This document shows positions 35,093 through 43,428 of a stretch of 64,000 nucleotides of DNA, piece after piece. The stretch comes from Clostridium caldaquaticum. Lineage in GTDB: Bacteria > Bacillota > Clostridia > Clostridiales > Clostridiaceae. How positions within the stretch are numbered: the stretch's first letter is position 1; each line of letters opens with the position of its first letter. Position numbers and translations under genes: made by a program. The notes under the pieces were generated by a model, which saw nothing but the letters and a program-made list of their open reading frames with translations, did not search any database and had not been told where the DNA came from. The stretch spans positions 56,019-120,018 of the forward strand of contig NZ_JAMSKT010000010.1 of the NCBI RefSeq assembly GCF_023806125.1. Reading direction: 5' to 3'.

Positions 35093-35680
35093 ATGATTGA
35101 AGAACTAAGGACTTGGATTATTTCTATATGTACAGCTGTAATATTTATAACAGCCGTAGAAATGGTTATGCCAAATAACAGCTTTAAAAAGTATACAAAA
35201 TTTGTTTTAGGATTAATACTTATTACAGTTTTAATTAATCCAATTATCAAGCTGTTCGATAGGAACTTTAATATTGATGATTATGCAAACAAAGCTGTGC
35301 AATATTTTGACCAAAAAGGTTACGAACAAAATTTTGAAAAATATAAAGAAAACAGCATGACTAATACTTTGAATATTTTTAAGTTAAATTTAGAAAATCA
35401 GTGTGAGAAAAAGTTAAAGGAAAAATTTCCTAAAAACAACTATAAAGTTGATGCAGCTGTTGGTTATGACGAAAGCAATAACAGTGTTTTTATTAAAAAT
35501 TTAAAGATAGGATTACAAGATGGAAAAGTGGAAAAGGTTAAAAAGGTAGAAGTAAGCACAAAAAGTGATCTGGAAAACTCAGTACAGGTATTGAATGACG
35601 AAAAGAGCAGGCTGCTTAAAGATTACTTAAGCAAGGAGCTGGGAGTTTCTTCAGATGTAATTGAAGTATACAAGCAGTAG
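35093..35680 (+). CDS. spoIIIAF: Stage III sporulation protein AF
   Basis: 195 residues from the ATG at 35093 (TAGGTG upstream; GTG at 35087 is possible). Two N-terminal membrane helices (about 8-28 and 35-55) including the FVLGLILITVLINPII motif, then a soluble domain (about 75-195) with the ring-building-like fold reported for SpoIIIAF. The gene is not preceded by the hairpin module, unlike its neighbours AD, AE and AG. Confidence 0.92.
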   Translation: MIEELRTWIISICTAVIFITAVEMVMPNNSFKKYTKFVLGLILITVLINPIIKLFDRNFNIDDYANKAVQYFDQKGYEQNFEKYKENSMTNTLNIFKLNLENQCEKKLKEKFPKNNYKVDAAVGYDESNNSVFIKNLKIGLQDGKVEKVKKVEVSTKSDLENSVQVLNDEKSRLLKDYLSKELGVSSDVIEVYKQ

Positions 35681-35734
35681 TCTGTATTTAGTTTTTTATG
35701 GATATTTACATAAAATTTAAATATAACAAGAAGC

Positions 35735-35778
35735 ATAACAATTGTTAATTGTTATATGTTTATAAGGAATACAGGAGG
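35735..35778 (+). repeat. Hairpin + SD module, copy C (orphan, before spoIIIAG)
   Basis: ATAACAATT (35735-35743) pairs with AATTGTTAT (35747-35755) around GTT. Then 8 bases and AAGGAATACAGGAGG (35764-35778). No start codon or reading frame follows; copy D starts 3 bases later. Confidence 0.85.
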
Positions 35779-35780
35779 CG

Positions 35781-35824
35781 CGAAGATTAATAATCTTTGT
35801 GTACAGAATAGGAATACAGGAGGG
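35781..35824 (+). repeat. Hairpin + SD module, copy D (before spoIIIAG)
   Basis: CGAAGATT (35781-35788) pairs with AATCTTTG (35792-35799, one G-U) around AAT. The AGGAATACAGGAGGG block (35810-35824) follows and is the spoIIIAG SD. Confidence 0.83.
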
Positions 35825-35830
35825 TAAACT

Positions 35831-36469
35831 ATGGATTTAAATAAAATTTTAGATGGTATTATTAAAGAATTAAAGAAGTTATTTACATCTAAGGAGAACA
35901 AAGTTGAAAAAAGCAAGAATAATAAGCTGCCCAATTTCTTAATTGCCTGTTTAAGTATTGTACTCATTGGCATATTAGTGGTGATAGGTACTGACTATTT
36001 TAAAAGTACCAGCACAGCTAAAATAAATACAGAAGCTAATGTTGTATCGGTGAAAACTAATACAAGTACTGAGGATTACGAAACAGCAGCTGAAAATAAA
36101 TTAAAATCTGTTCTTGAGGACATGAAAGGTGTTGGAAAAACAAAAGTTATGATAACTGTAGAAGGAAGCGAAGAACAGATACCTGCTGTTAATATAAATG
36201 ATTCAACAAGTATTACAAAGGAAAGGGATGATGCAGGAGGGACTAGGGATACAACCCAAAAAAATAGTGGAAGTACTATTGTAGTAACAAATGATGGAGT
36301 GAAAAATCAACCTCTTATAGTTCAAACTAAAAAACCAAAGATTATTGGGGTTTGCGTTATTGCAGAAGGGGCAAAGGATAAAGTAGTACAACTTCAGATA
36401 ACACAGGTTGTAACTAGACTATATAACCTGACATCAGATAAAGTTAGCGTATATCCTATGGAAAATTAG
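35831..36469 (+). CDS. spoIIIAG: Stage III sporulation protein AG
   Basis: 212 residues: short cytoplasmic part, one membrane helix (about 34-54), then an extracytoplasmic domain with the ring-building motif (KLKSVLEDMKGVGKTKVMIT) interrupted by a Ser/Thr/Asn-rich insertion (about 115-155). It then continues KPKIIGVCVIAEGAKDKVVQ. SpoIIIAG forms the large ring in the intermembrane space. Two tandem hairpin-SD modules precede it. Confidence 0.93.
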   Translation: MDLNKILDGIIKELKKLFTSKENKVEKSKNNKLPNFLIACLSIVLIGILVVIGTDYFKSTSTAKINTEANVVSVKTNTSTEDYETAAENKLKSVLEDMKGVGKTKVMITVEGSEEQIPAVNINDSTSITKERDDAGGTRDTTQKNSGSTIVVTNDGVKNQPLIVQTKKPKIIGVCVIAEGAKDKVVQLQITQVVTRLYNLTSDKVSVYPMEN

Positions 36470-36530
36470 AATATATTATAAAAAATAATCATATAATGCA
36501 TTAGAAAGATTTGATGGGAGGAAGATATAA

Positions 36531-37013
36531 ATGAATAAGAAACAAGCCTTTATTATTGCCACTTTACTAGTATTAATTGTGTGTGCAGGAATACTTGCCA
36601 CAAAGGTCAACAGCCCATTATATGTTGACTCCACAGAAATACAGAAGACAGATGCTTCAAGTTCCAAAAGTGACTTCTTTACAGAGCAAAAGCTGAAACG
36701 TGAGCAAAGGTATGCTACGGATGTTCCTACATATAAAACTATAATAGATGACCCCAATGCTGCAAAAGAAACAAAAGAAACTATGGCTAAGAAGCTTCAA
36801 ACATTAACTACAAATAATACAAACGAACAAAAAATAGAAGCTGCACTGCAAGGAAAAGGATATGAAGATTCTTTCTGTCAAATATCAGAAGATAAGGTTA
36901 TGGTATATGTAAAGACTGCTGAGAAGCTTACAGAAAAGCAGACTAAAGATATTAAAAATATAGTATTAGGCATAACAAAGATTAAGGACGTTGAAATTGC
37001 TATGAAACAATAA
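36531..37013 (+). CDS. spoIIIAH: Stage III sporulation protein AH
   Basis: 160 residues: N-terminal membrane helix (about 6-23), flexible charged linker with a helix, and a C-terminal YscJ/FliF-like ring-building domain (about 95-158, IEAALQGKGYEDSFCQISEDK onwards). It interacts across the intermembrane space with SpoIIQ. SD GGGAGG 9 bases before ATG. Last gene of the spoIIIA operon; no hairpin terminator follows before the asp23 promoter. Confidence 0.93.
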   Translation: MNKKQAFIIATLLVLIVCAGILATKVNSPLYVDSTEIQKTDASSSKSDFFTEQKLKREQRYATDVPTYKTIIDDPNAAKETKETMAKKLQTLTTNNTNEQKIEAALQGKGYEDSFCQISEDKVMVYVKTAEKLTEKQTKDIKNIVLGITKIKDVEIAMKQ

Positions 37014-37016
37014 TAT

Positions 37017-37045
37017 TTGTAAAATTATAATACATTTGATATAAT
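37017..37045 (+). promoter_or_regulatory. Promoter of the Asp23-family gene
   Basis: TTGTAA (37017-37022), 17-bp spacer, TATAAT (37040-37045) preceded by TGA (extended -10). Starts right after the spoIIIAH stop. Confidence 0.8.
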
Positions 37046-37091
37046 GTACATAAGAAAAAACTATTACTTGCATAAGCAAGGAGGTACTGAG

Positions 37092-37484
37092 ATGGAAGAA
37101 AATCAAAGAGAAGAAATGGATATGGGGATAGTAAAAATATCTGATGAGGTTGTTGGAGTTATTGCGGGTTTAGCTGCTACGGAGATTAAAGGCATAGTAG
37201 GAATGAGTGCTAATCTTGTAGGAGGTATAACTCAAATTCTCACAGGAAAGAAGAATCTTTCCAAGGGAGTTAAGGTAAATGTAGGAGAGAGCAGTTCAAC
37301 AATTGAATTATATGTGGTTGTTGAGTATGGGGTTAAGATACCGGATGTTTGCAGGCAAGTACAGGAAAATGTTAAAAAGACAGTAGAAACTATGACAGGA
37401 CTTGAAGTTTCTGCAGTAAACGTACATGTTCAAAATGTGGTAATCCCTAAGCAAGATGAAAATCAGGTTGAATATGAAGAGTAA
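37092..37484 (+). CDS. Asp23/Gls24 family envelope stress protein
   Basis: 130 residues from the ATG at 37092 (AAGGAGG upstream). The Asp23 domain starts IVKISDEVVGVIAGLAATEI and includes GVKVNVGESSSTIELYVVVE and VNVHVQNVV. Family members are membrane-associated or cytoplasmic, linked to cell-envelope homeostasis. In clostridia the gene lies between spoIIIAH and nusB, as here. The SD is partly inside a small CTTGC/GCAAG hairpin (37068-37081). Confidence 0.9.
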   Translation: MEENQREEMDMGIVKISDEVVGVIAGLAATEIKGIVGMSANLVGGITQILTGKKNLSKGVKVNVGESSSTIELYVVVEYGVKIPDVCRQVQENVKKTVETMTGLEVSAVNVHVQNVVIPKQDENQVEYEE

Positions 37485-37489
37485 TATTT

Positions 37490-37515
37490 CCCTCTGAGAT
37501 TACAGAGGGTTTTTT
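37490..37515 (+). terminator. Terminator after the Asp23-family gene
   Basis: CCCTCTG (37490-37496) and CAGAGGG (37503-37509) form a GC-rich stem followed by six T residues. Confidence 0.92.
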
Positions 37516-37552
37516 CTTGTGCTTTTATTTTAAGATAAAAGCTAAACAATTA

Positions 37553-37580
37553 TTGTAAAAAAATCTTATATTGGTATAAT
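37553..37580 (+). promoter_or_regulatory. Promoter of the nusB-folD-xseAB-ispA operon
   Basis: TTGTAA (37553-37558), 16-bp spacer, TATAAT (37575-37580) with TGG in front (extended -10). Confidence 0.75.
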
Positions 37581-37671
37581 TATATTTAACTTGATAATAA
37601 TTCAAATATAGAATAATATAAATAATTGATGAACTTACCAATGGTGCTAGTTTATTATTAGGAGGAACAAA

Positions 37672-38082
37672 ATGAACAGAAGAAAATCTAGAGAAATTGC
37701 TATGAAGTTGCTTTTTGAAATGTCTATTAATAAAGAGAGTTACGAGCATATTTTAGAGAATTTTAAGGAACATACAGACTTAGATTTAAAGAATTTAGAT
37801 TTTGATTACATTATAAGAGTGTTAAAAGGGGTTCAGGAAAATAGTACAGATATAGACAGTAAAATTGAAAAATATTTAGTGAATTGGAAGCTGTATAGAT
37901 TGTCTAAAATCGATTTGGCAATATTAAGAATTTCAACTTTTGAAATATTTTATGAAAAAGATATACCTGAAAAGGTTTCTGTTAATGAAGGCGTGGAACT
38001 TGCAAAAAAATATTCAGATGAAAAATCTTTTGGATTTATTAATGGAGTATTAGATAGAATGATAAAAGAGAGTAATGTTTAG
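37672..38082 (+). CDS. nusB: Transcription antitermination factor NusB
   Basis: 136-residue all-helical RNA-binding protein that, with NusE/S10, binds boxA in rRNA leaders. It starts MNRRKSREIAMKLLFEM and has the conserved KYLVNWKLYRLSKIDLAILR and PEKVSVNEGVELAKKYSDEK, SFGFINGVLDR blocks. SD TAGGAGG before ATG. First gene of an operon reaching ispA. Confidence 0.95.
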   Translation: MNRRKSREIAMKLLFEMSINKESYEHILENFKEHTDLDLKNLDFDYIIRVLKGVQENSTDIDSKIEKYLVNWKLYRLSKIDLAILRISTFEIFYEKDIPEKVSVNEGVELAKKYSDEKSFGFINGVLDRMIKESNV

Positions 38083-38099
38083 AACAAGGGGGTAAATCA

Positions 38100-38948
38100 A
38101 TGGGAAACATAATTGATGGAAAAGTTATTGCCAAGAACTTAAAAATGGAAATAAAAGAGCAGATTGATAAAAAAAAAGCTGAAGGGTTAAGAGGACCATG
38201 CCTAGCTGCAGTACTTGCTGGTAGTGATGGAGGTTCTATAAGCTATACTAACAATCAAAAGAAACTTTGCGATGAATTAGGTGTGGAGTATAGAAAAATT
38301 TCTTTAAGTGATAAAGTAAGTGAGAAAGAGTTTTTAGAGCTTTTAGATAGATTAAATAATGATAAAGAAGTTGATGGTATAATAATTCAGCTCCCTTTGC
38401 CTAAGCATTTAGATGAAAAGAAAATAACATCAAGATTAAGCTATTTAAAAGATGTAGATGGATTAACAGATATTAATTTAGGGAAGTTTTATAAAGGTGA
38501 GAGTTCTTTTGTGCCATGTACTCCTCAAAGTATTATAAAACTTATAAAAAATACTGGTTGTAGTATTGAAGGCAAGCACGCAGTAGTAGTTGGAAGAAGC
38601 AATATCGTAGGAAAACCTGCTGCTGCACTTCTTTTAAGTGAAAATGCTACTGTTACTATATGTCATTCAAAAACAAAGAATCTAAAAGAAGTTTGCAAAA
38701 GTGCAGATATATTGGTTTGTGCTCTTGGAAAACCTTCTTTTATAAATAAGGAATATGTTAAAGAGGGAGCTATAGTTATAGATGTTGGAACTACTATGGT
38801 TGAAGGTAAAATAAAAGGTGATGTACTATTTGATGAAGTAATGCCTATAGCTTCTTTCTTAACACCAGTACCAGGTGGAGTTGGAGCTATGACTACTACA
38901 ATGCTGATAAAAAATACATGCGAGGCTTGGATTAAAAATGTATATTAA
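38100..38948 (+). CDS. folD: Methylenetetrahydrofolate dehydrogenase/cyclohydrolase FolD
   Basis: Bifunctional enzyme interconverting 5,10-methylene-, methenyl- and 10-formyl-THF with NAD(P). 282 residues. The catalytic Lys is in SYTNNQKKLC near residue 55. DGIIIQLPLPKH near 95, the Rossmann region VVGRSNIVGKPAA near 163, and the C-terminal TPVPGGVGAMTTTMLI are all intact. Its 3' end overlaps xseA by 11 bases. In acetogenic or amino-acid-fermenting clostridia it also serves the methyl branch of C1 metabolism. Confidence 0.96.
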   Translation: MGNIIDGKVIAKNLKMEIKEQIDKKKAEGLRGPCLAAVLAGSDGGSISYTNNQKKLCDELGVEYRKISLSDKVSEKEFLELLDRLNNDKEVDGIIIQLPLPKHLDEKKITSRLSYLKDVDGLTDINLGKFYKGESSFVPCTPQSIIKLIKNTGCSIEGKHAVVVGRSNIVGKPAAALLLSENATVTICHSKTKNLKEVCKSADILVCALGKPSFINKEYVKEGAIVIDVGTTMVEGKIKGDVLFDEVMPIASFLTPVPGGVGAMTTTMLIKNTCEAWIKNVY

Positions 38949-40143
38949 AACTTTATCTGTTACTGCACTTAATAACTATGTAAAAAAGATAATTGATTCT
39001 GATTTTATACTGAACAATATAAATGTAAAGGGTGAAATATCAAACTTTAAAATGCATTCAAGCGGACATTTGTATTTTTCCTTAAAAGATGATAGAAGTA
39101 AAATAAATTGTATAATGTTTAAAGACTATGCGAGGGCTTTAAATTTTATTCCAAAAGATGGAGATAATGTAATAATAAAAGGAAAGCTGTCCGTTTATGA
39201 AAAAGAAGGAGTCTACCAGCTGTACTGTCATGAAATGATACAACAGGGCATTGGAGAACTCTATGTTGCTTTTCAGCAGCTTAAATTAAAGCTTGAAAGA
39301 GAAGGTTTGTTTAGTTCAGCACACAAAAGGCCTTTACCTAAATATCCTAGAAAAGTAGGAATAATAACTTCTCCTACAGGAGCTGCAATAAGAGACATTA
39401 TAAATGTTTCTACTAGAAGGAACAGCTCTGTAGAGCTACTTATATATCCTGCCTTAGTTCAAGGAGAAAATGCCAGTGAAGATATTATAAAGGGTATAGA
39501 AACATTAAATAAAATCGAAAATGTAGATGTAATTATTTTGGCTAGAGGTGGAGGATCTTTAGAGGAGCTTTGGGCTTTTAATAATGAAAAATTGGCTTAC
39601 TCAGTTTATAATTCTAAAAAGCCTATCGTAACTGGTGTAGGCCATGAAACTGATTTTACTATAGTTGATTTTGTAAGTGACAGAAGAGCATCAACCCCTT
39701 CAGCAGCTGCAGAAATAGTTATTCCTAGCTTGCTGGAATTAAATTCAAGAATAGATAATCTTAAAGAAAATTTAATTTTTAATATGAATAGAATTATAAG
39801 AGATAAGTATAATAGAATTCAAATATTAAATAAATCTTTAAATATACACAGTCCTATGAATTACATATTAAATCAATATAATTATATATCTAGTTTACAA
39901 GATAAGCTGAATTATACAATGAATATTAATATAGCTATGAAAAAAGAAAATCTTAACAAAATTTATGCTTTAATTGAAGCACATAATCCTCTTAAGGTAT
40001 TAAGTAAAGGATATGCAGTAATTGAAGATTTGGCAGGAAACATAATAAGTGAAAAAAGGGTACTTAAAGAAAGTAACTCTGTTAAAATTATATTTAAAGA
40101 TGGAAATATTAATGCAAATATTCAATGTTTAGATGAACTATAA
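38938..40143 (+). CDS. xseA: Exodeoxyribonuclease VII large subunit
   Basis: Catalytic subunit of the ssDNA-specific exonuclease. 401 residues: N-terminal OB fold (about 1-100, IKGEISNFKMHSSGHLYFSLKD-like start), catalytic domain with RGGGSLEELWAFN near 200 and GHETDFTIVDFVSDRRASTP near 235, then a long coiled coil and C-terminal tail with the GYAVIEDLAG motif. It overlaps folD by 11 bases, while xseB starts just beyond its stop. Confidence 0.95.
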   Translation: MYIKTLSVTALNNYVKKIIDSDFILNNINVKGEISNFKMHSSGHLYFSLKDDRSKINCIMFKDYARALNFIPKDGDNVIIKGKLSVYEKEGVYQLYCHEMIQQGIGELYVAFQQLKLKLEREGLFSSAHKRPLPKYPRKVGIITSPTGAAIRDIINVSTRRNSSVELLIYPALVQGENASEDIIKGIETLNKIENVDVIILARGGGSLEELWAFNNEKLAYSVYNSKKPIVTGVGHETDFTIVDFVSDRRASTPSAAAEIVIPSLLELNSRIDNLKENLIFNMNRIIRDKYNRIQILNKSLNIHSPMNYILNQYNYISSLQDKLNYTMNINIAMKKENLNKIYALIEAHNPLKVLSKGYAVIEDLAGNIISEKRVLKESNSVKIIFKDGNINANIQCLDEL

Positions 40144-40165
40144 GTATATTGTGGAGGAACTTAAT

Positions 40166-40387
40166 ATGACAAAAAAAAGTGAATCCTTTGAAAATATGAT
40201 GAATAAATTAGAGGATCTTGTGAAAATTATGGAAAGTGAGCAGTTAAGCTTAGAGAAATCTATGAAACACTATGAAGAGGGTATTAAGCTTTGCAATAAG
40301 CTGTATAAAGCTTTAAATGATGCTGAGAATAAGGTAAAAATACTTATTGATAATAAAGAAGAAGATTTTTTGAATAATGAGGAATAA
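40166..40387 (+). CDS. xseB: Exodeoxyribonuclease VII small subunit
   Basis: 73 residues from the ATG at 40166 (GTGGAGGAAC upstream; an earlier in-frame ATG at 40133 lies within xseA without an SD). Helical hairpin with SFENMMNKLEDLVKIMESEQ, LSLEKSMKHYEEGIKLCNKL. Several copies of this subunit wrap the coiled coil of XseA. Confidence 0.93.
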   Translation: MTKKSESFENMMNKLEDLVKIMESEQLSLEKSMKHYEEGIKLCNKLYKALNDAENKVKILIDNKEEDFLNNEE

Positions 40388-40389
40388 AA

Positions 40390-41259
40390 ATGGATATAAA
40401 AAGGTTAAAAGAGGAAGTGGAAACTTTCTTAAAGCAATATTTTGAATCTAAGGGTTCTTATAATAAAAAAATTTACGAGGCTATGAGTTACAGTATTAAT
40501 TTAGGCGGTAAAAGGATTAGACCTATATTAATGCTTCTGGTTTATAACATGTACAATAAGGATTATAAAGAAATTTTACCTGTAGCTGCAGCTATAGAGA
40601 TGATTCATACATATTCATTAATTCATGATGATTTACCCTGCATGGATAATGATGATTTTAGAAGAGGAAAACCTTCTAATCATAAAGTTTTTGGAGAGGC
40701 AATAGCTGTGCTTGCAGGAGATGCTCTTTTAAATGAGGCTGTAAGCATAATGTTCAGCTATTGTCTTCAAAGAGGTTACAAGGAATTAAAAGCTTGCAGT
40801 ATTATAGCAGATTCCGCTGGAGCTGAAGGTATGATTGGTGGCCAGGTAGTAGATATATTAAGCGAAGGTAAAAGCATATCTAGTGATGAATTGACCTATA
40901 TGCACAGTAAAAAAACCGGAGCATTAATTACAGCATCAATACTAGCAGGTGCATTTCTTGCAGAGGTGCCGGAAAATGATATAAAATTGCTTAAAGAGTA
41001 TGGTGAAAAGTTAGGTTTAACTTTCCAAATTAGAGATGATATATTAAATGTCATCGGCAATAAGGAATTATTAGGTAAAAGCGTAAACAGTGATTTAGAA
41101 AATGAAAAAACTAATTTTATAACTGCTTATGGCCTTGAGAAGTGTAAAGTGATGTGCGAAAGTCTTACAAAAGAGTGTATTTCATTGTTAAAAGAATTAG
41201 GAAGAAATACTGATTCCTTGCAAGAGTTGACAATGTTTTTGCTTGAAAGACAATTTTAA
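40390..41259 (+). CDS. ispA: Polyprenyl synthetase (farnesyl diphosphate synthase / geranyltranstransferase)
   Basis: Condenses IPP with DMAPP and GPP to C15, feeding undecaprenyl-phosphate and quinone/heme side chains. 289 residues. First Asp-rich motif HDDLPCMDND near 77 and second motif FQIRDDILN near 214; GGKRIRP (about 38-44) binds IPP. The pairing with dxs just downstream links both to isoprenoid synthesis. ATG 2 bases after the xseB stop. Confidence 0.94.
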   Translation: MDIKRLKEEVETFLKQYFESKGSYNKKIYEAMSYSINLGGKRIRPILMLLVYNMYNKDYKEILPVAAAIEMIHTYSLIHDDLPCMDNDDFRRGKPSNHKVFGEAIAVLAGDALLNEAVSIMFSYCLQRGYKELKACSIIADSAGAEGMIGGQVVDILSEGKSISSDELTYMHSKKTGALITASILAGAFLAEVPENDIKLLKEYGEKLGLTFQIRDDILNVIGNKELLGKSVNSDLENEKTNFITAYGLEKCKVMCESLTKECISLLKELGRNTDSLQELTMFLLERQF

Positions 41260-41278
41260 CATTAGATAGTAACATATT

Positions 41279-41307
41279 TTGAAAAAAGTATATCACTATG
41301 ATATAAT
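41279..41307 (+). promoter_or_regulatory. Strong promoter in the ispA-dxs gap
   Basis: TTGAAA (41279-41284), 17-bp spacer, TATAAT (41302-41307) with TGA in front: near-consensus with an extended -10. Predicted +1 near 41314, three bases before a hairpin. Confidence 0.75.
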
Positions 41308-41316
41308 AACAATTGT

Positions 41317-41351
41317 AAGCTACTAAGAAGGATAAGTTAGTAGCTTTTATT
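41317..41351 (+). terminator. Hairpin with short T-tract at the 5' end of the dxs leader
   Basis: Perfect 10-bp stem AAGCTACTAA (41317-41326) with TTAGTAGCTT (41337-41346), then TTATTATG. It may terminate the ispA operon, and it is also the first structure of any transcript from the promoter at 41279. Confidence 0.7.
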
Positions 41352-41401
41352 ATGCTTATAAAGGGAAAACTTTACATTTTCAAATTTAGATTAATAGTAT
41401 A

Positions 41402-41430
41402 TTGATTTTATTATAAGGTTAGCATAATAA
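41402..41430 (+). promoter_or_regulatory. Possible second dxs promoter
   Basis: TTGATT (41402-41407), 17-bp spacer, TAATAA (41425-41430), downstream of the leader hairpin and about 65 bases before dxs. Confidence 0.45.
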
Positions 41431-41497
41431 ATAGTGGTTTAAAAATAGAGATAATAAAGTGAAAACAAAATAAACTCTTTAAAAAGGAAAGATACTT

Positions 41498-43387
41498 ATG
41501 TATGAAATGTTAAATAAATATAGGGACATTAAAGATATTAAAGGTATGTCTCTTGCTGAATTAGAATATTTAGCAAATGATATAAGAAGTTTTTTAATAG
41601 ATAAAGTTTCTAAAACGGGCGGTCATTTAGCTTCAAATTTAGGCGTAGTTGAGCTTACTTTAAGTTTATATAATGTATTTGATTTTAATGAGGATAGGCT
41701 TATTTGGGATGTGGGACATCAAGCTTATATTCACAAGATATTAACTGGTAGAAGAGATAAGTTTGACACTTTAAGAAAATTTGGTGGAATCAGCGGTTTT
41801 CCTAAGAGAGAAGAAAGTCCTTTTGATATGTTTGAAACAGGTCATAGCAGCACTTCAATATCAGCAGCACTTGGAATGGCTAGAGCAAGGGATTTAAATA
41901 AAAAAAAATATAATGTAGTTGCAGTTATTGGAGATGGTGCCTTAACTGGAGGTATGGCACTTGAAGCGTTGAACGATGTTGGATATAGAAAAACTAAGAT
42001 AATAGTTATTCTAAATGATAATGAAATGTCTATAGGGAGGAATGTAGGGGGATTGTCCACTTATCTTAGCAAGCTAAGAGCAGACCCAAAGTACAATTGG
42101 TTAAAGAAAGAGCTTAATACAACTTTAAGAAAGATACCAAGCATTGGGAAAGGTATGGCGGATTCGCTTGAGAAGCTTAAGGATGGAATAAAGCAGGTTA
42201 TAGTTCCAAGCATGCTGTTTGAAGATATGGGACTAAAATATCTAGGACCTATAGATGGTCATAATATTAAAGAACTTAGCAAAGTTATGTCAATGGCAAA
42301 GAGTATAAGTGAACCTGTAATAATCCATGTTGTAACTCAAAAAGGAAAAGGCTATGAGTATGCTGAAAAAAGTCCAGATAAATACCATGGTGTAGGGCCT
42401 TTTGATTGTGACAGTGGAGAAGTAAGTGTAACTTCTACTGTTGAAACTTATTCAAATGTTTTTGGAAAAGAAATTGTGGAGTTGGCAGCTTCAAACAAAA
42501 ATATAGTAGCTATTACGGCAGCAATGAGAGACAGTACAGGATTAAGACAGTTTGCAAAAGAATTTCCAGAAAGGTTTTTTGACGTAGGAATTGCAGAACA
42601 GCATGCTGTTACAATGGCTGCAGGTATGGCAAGCCAAGGACTTAAACCTGTATTTGCTGTATATTCTACTTTTTTGCAAAGAGCGTATGATCAGATTCTA
42701 CATGATGTATGCATACAAAAACTACCTGTAGTATTAGCAATTGATAGAGCTGGTATTGTAGGAGAAGATGGGGAAACTCATCAGGGAGTATTTGATTTGT
42801 CATATCTTTCACATATGCCAAATATGACTATCATGACACCTAAATGTACTGAAGAGCTTAGATTTATGTTAAGATGGTCTGTAAAGCAAAATTATCCTGT
42901 TGCCATAAGATACCCGAGAGGTGGAGACAGTGATAAAGTAAAACTTTATGCTTTGAAAAATTTTTCAAGAGGTAAATGGGAAATTTTATATTCACCTGAA
43001 AAATATAATGAAAAACATAAAAAAATAGCTGTTATAGCTGCAGGGAAAATGGTTCAGTCTGCTTTGCTTACAAAGGAAAAGTTAACTCAGTATCCTATAG
43101 ATTTAACAATAGTTAATGCTTGCTTCATAAAGCCAATAGATGAAGATATGTTGAAGAGTTTGGTAGAAGAGGGCAATATTATTGTTACAATAGAAGATAA
43201 TGTAATACATGGAGGCTTGGGAGCTTCTGTAATTCAATATGTATCTAGTTTAAATAACAAAACAAAAGTTTTAAACCTTGGGTTTAAAGATGAATTTATT
43301 ACACATGGAAGTATTGATATATTATATAAGCTATATGGTCTGGATGTAAACGGGATAATTAAAAGCTTATTAAAAGCAGCTGATTAG
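41498..43387 (+). CDS. dxs: 1-deoxy-D-xylulose-5-phosphate synthase
   Basis: Thiamine-diphosphate enzyme joining pyruvate and glyceraldehyde-3-phosphate, the first step of the MEP isoprenoid pathway. 629 residues. The ThDP/Mg motif [16 protein letters not shown] begins near 147. [16 protein letters not shown] near 112, [11 protein letters not shown] near 424 and the C-terminal transketolase domain are complete. SD AAAAGGAAAG before ATG. Separate transcription from ispA is suggested by the hairpin and promoters in between. Confidence 0.96.
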   Translation: MYEMLNKYRDIKDIKGMSLAELEYLANDIRSFLIDKVSKTGGHLASNLGVVELTLSLYNVFDFNEDRLIWDVGHQAYIHKILTGRRDKFDTLRKFGGISGFPKREESPFDMFETGHSSTSISAALGMARARDLNKKKYNVVAVIGDGALTGGMALEALNDVGYRKTKIIVILNDNEMSIGRNVGGLSTYLSKLRADPKYNWLKKELNTTLRKIPSIGKGMADSLEKLKDGIKQVIVPSMLFEDMGLKYLGPIDGHNIKELSKVMSMAKSISEPVIIHVVTQKGKGYEYAEKSPDKYHGVGPFDCDSGEVSVTSTVETYSNVFGKEIVELAASNKNIVAITAAMRDSTGLRQFAKEFPERFFDVGIAEQHAVTMAAGMASQGLKPVFAVYSTFLQRAYDQILHDVCIQKLPVVLAIDRAGIVGEDGETHQGVFDLSYLSHMPNMTIMTPKCTEELRFMLRWSVKQNYPVAIRYPRGGDSDKVKLYALKNFSRGKWEILYSPEKYNEKHKKIAVIAAGKMVQSALLTKEKLTQYPIDLTIVNACFIKPIDEDMLKSLVEEGNIIVTIEDNVIHGGLGASVIQYVSSLNNKTKVLNLGFKDEFITHGSIDILYKLYGLDVNGIIKSLLKAAD

Positions 43388-43428
43388 ATAAATGGATATG
43401 TGAAGAATAAATAATGCAGGAGGATAAT

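Noticed and set aside
34684..35250. Long open frame on the minus strand across spoIIIAE-spoIIIAF
   Set aside because: Antisense to two well-supported sporulation genes, hydrophobic low-complexity content that mirrors their codons, and no SD or known family.
41260..41497. Looked for a riboswitch or T-box in the dxs leader
   Set aside because: Only one simple hairpin is present; no T-box sequence, specifier structure or multi-helix conserved core.
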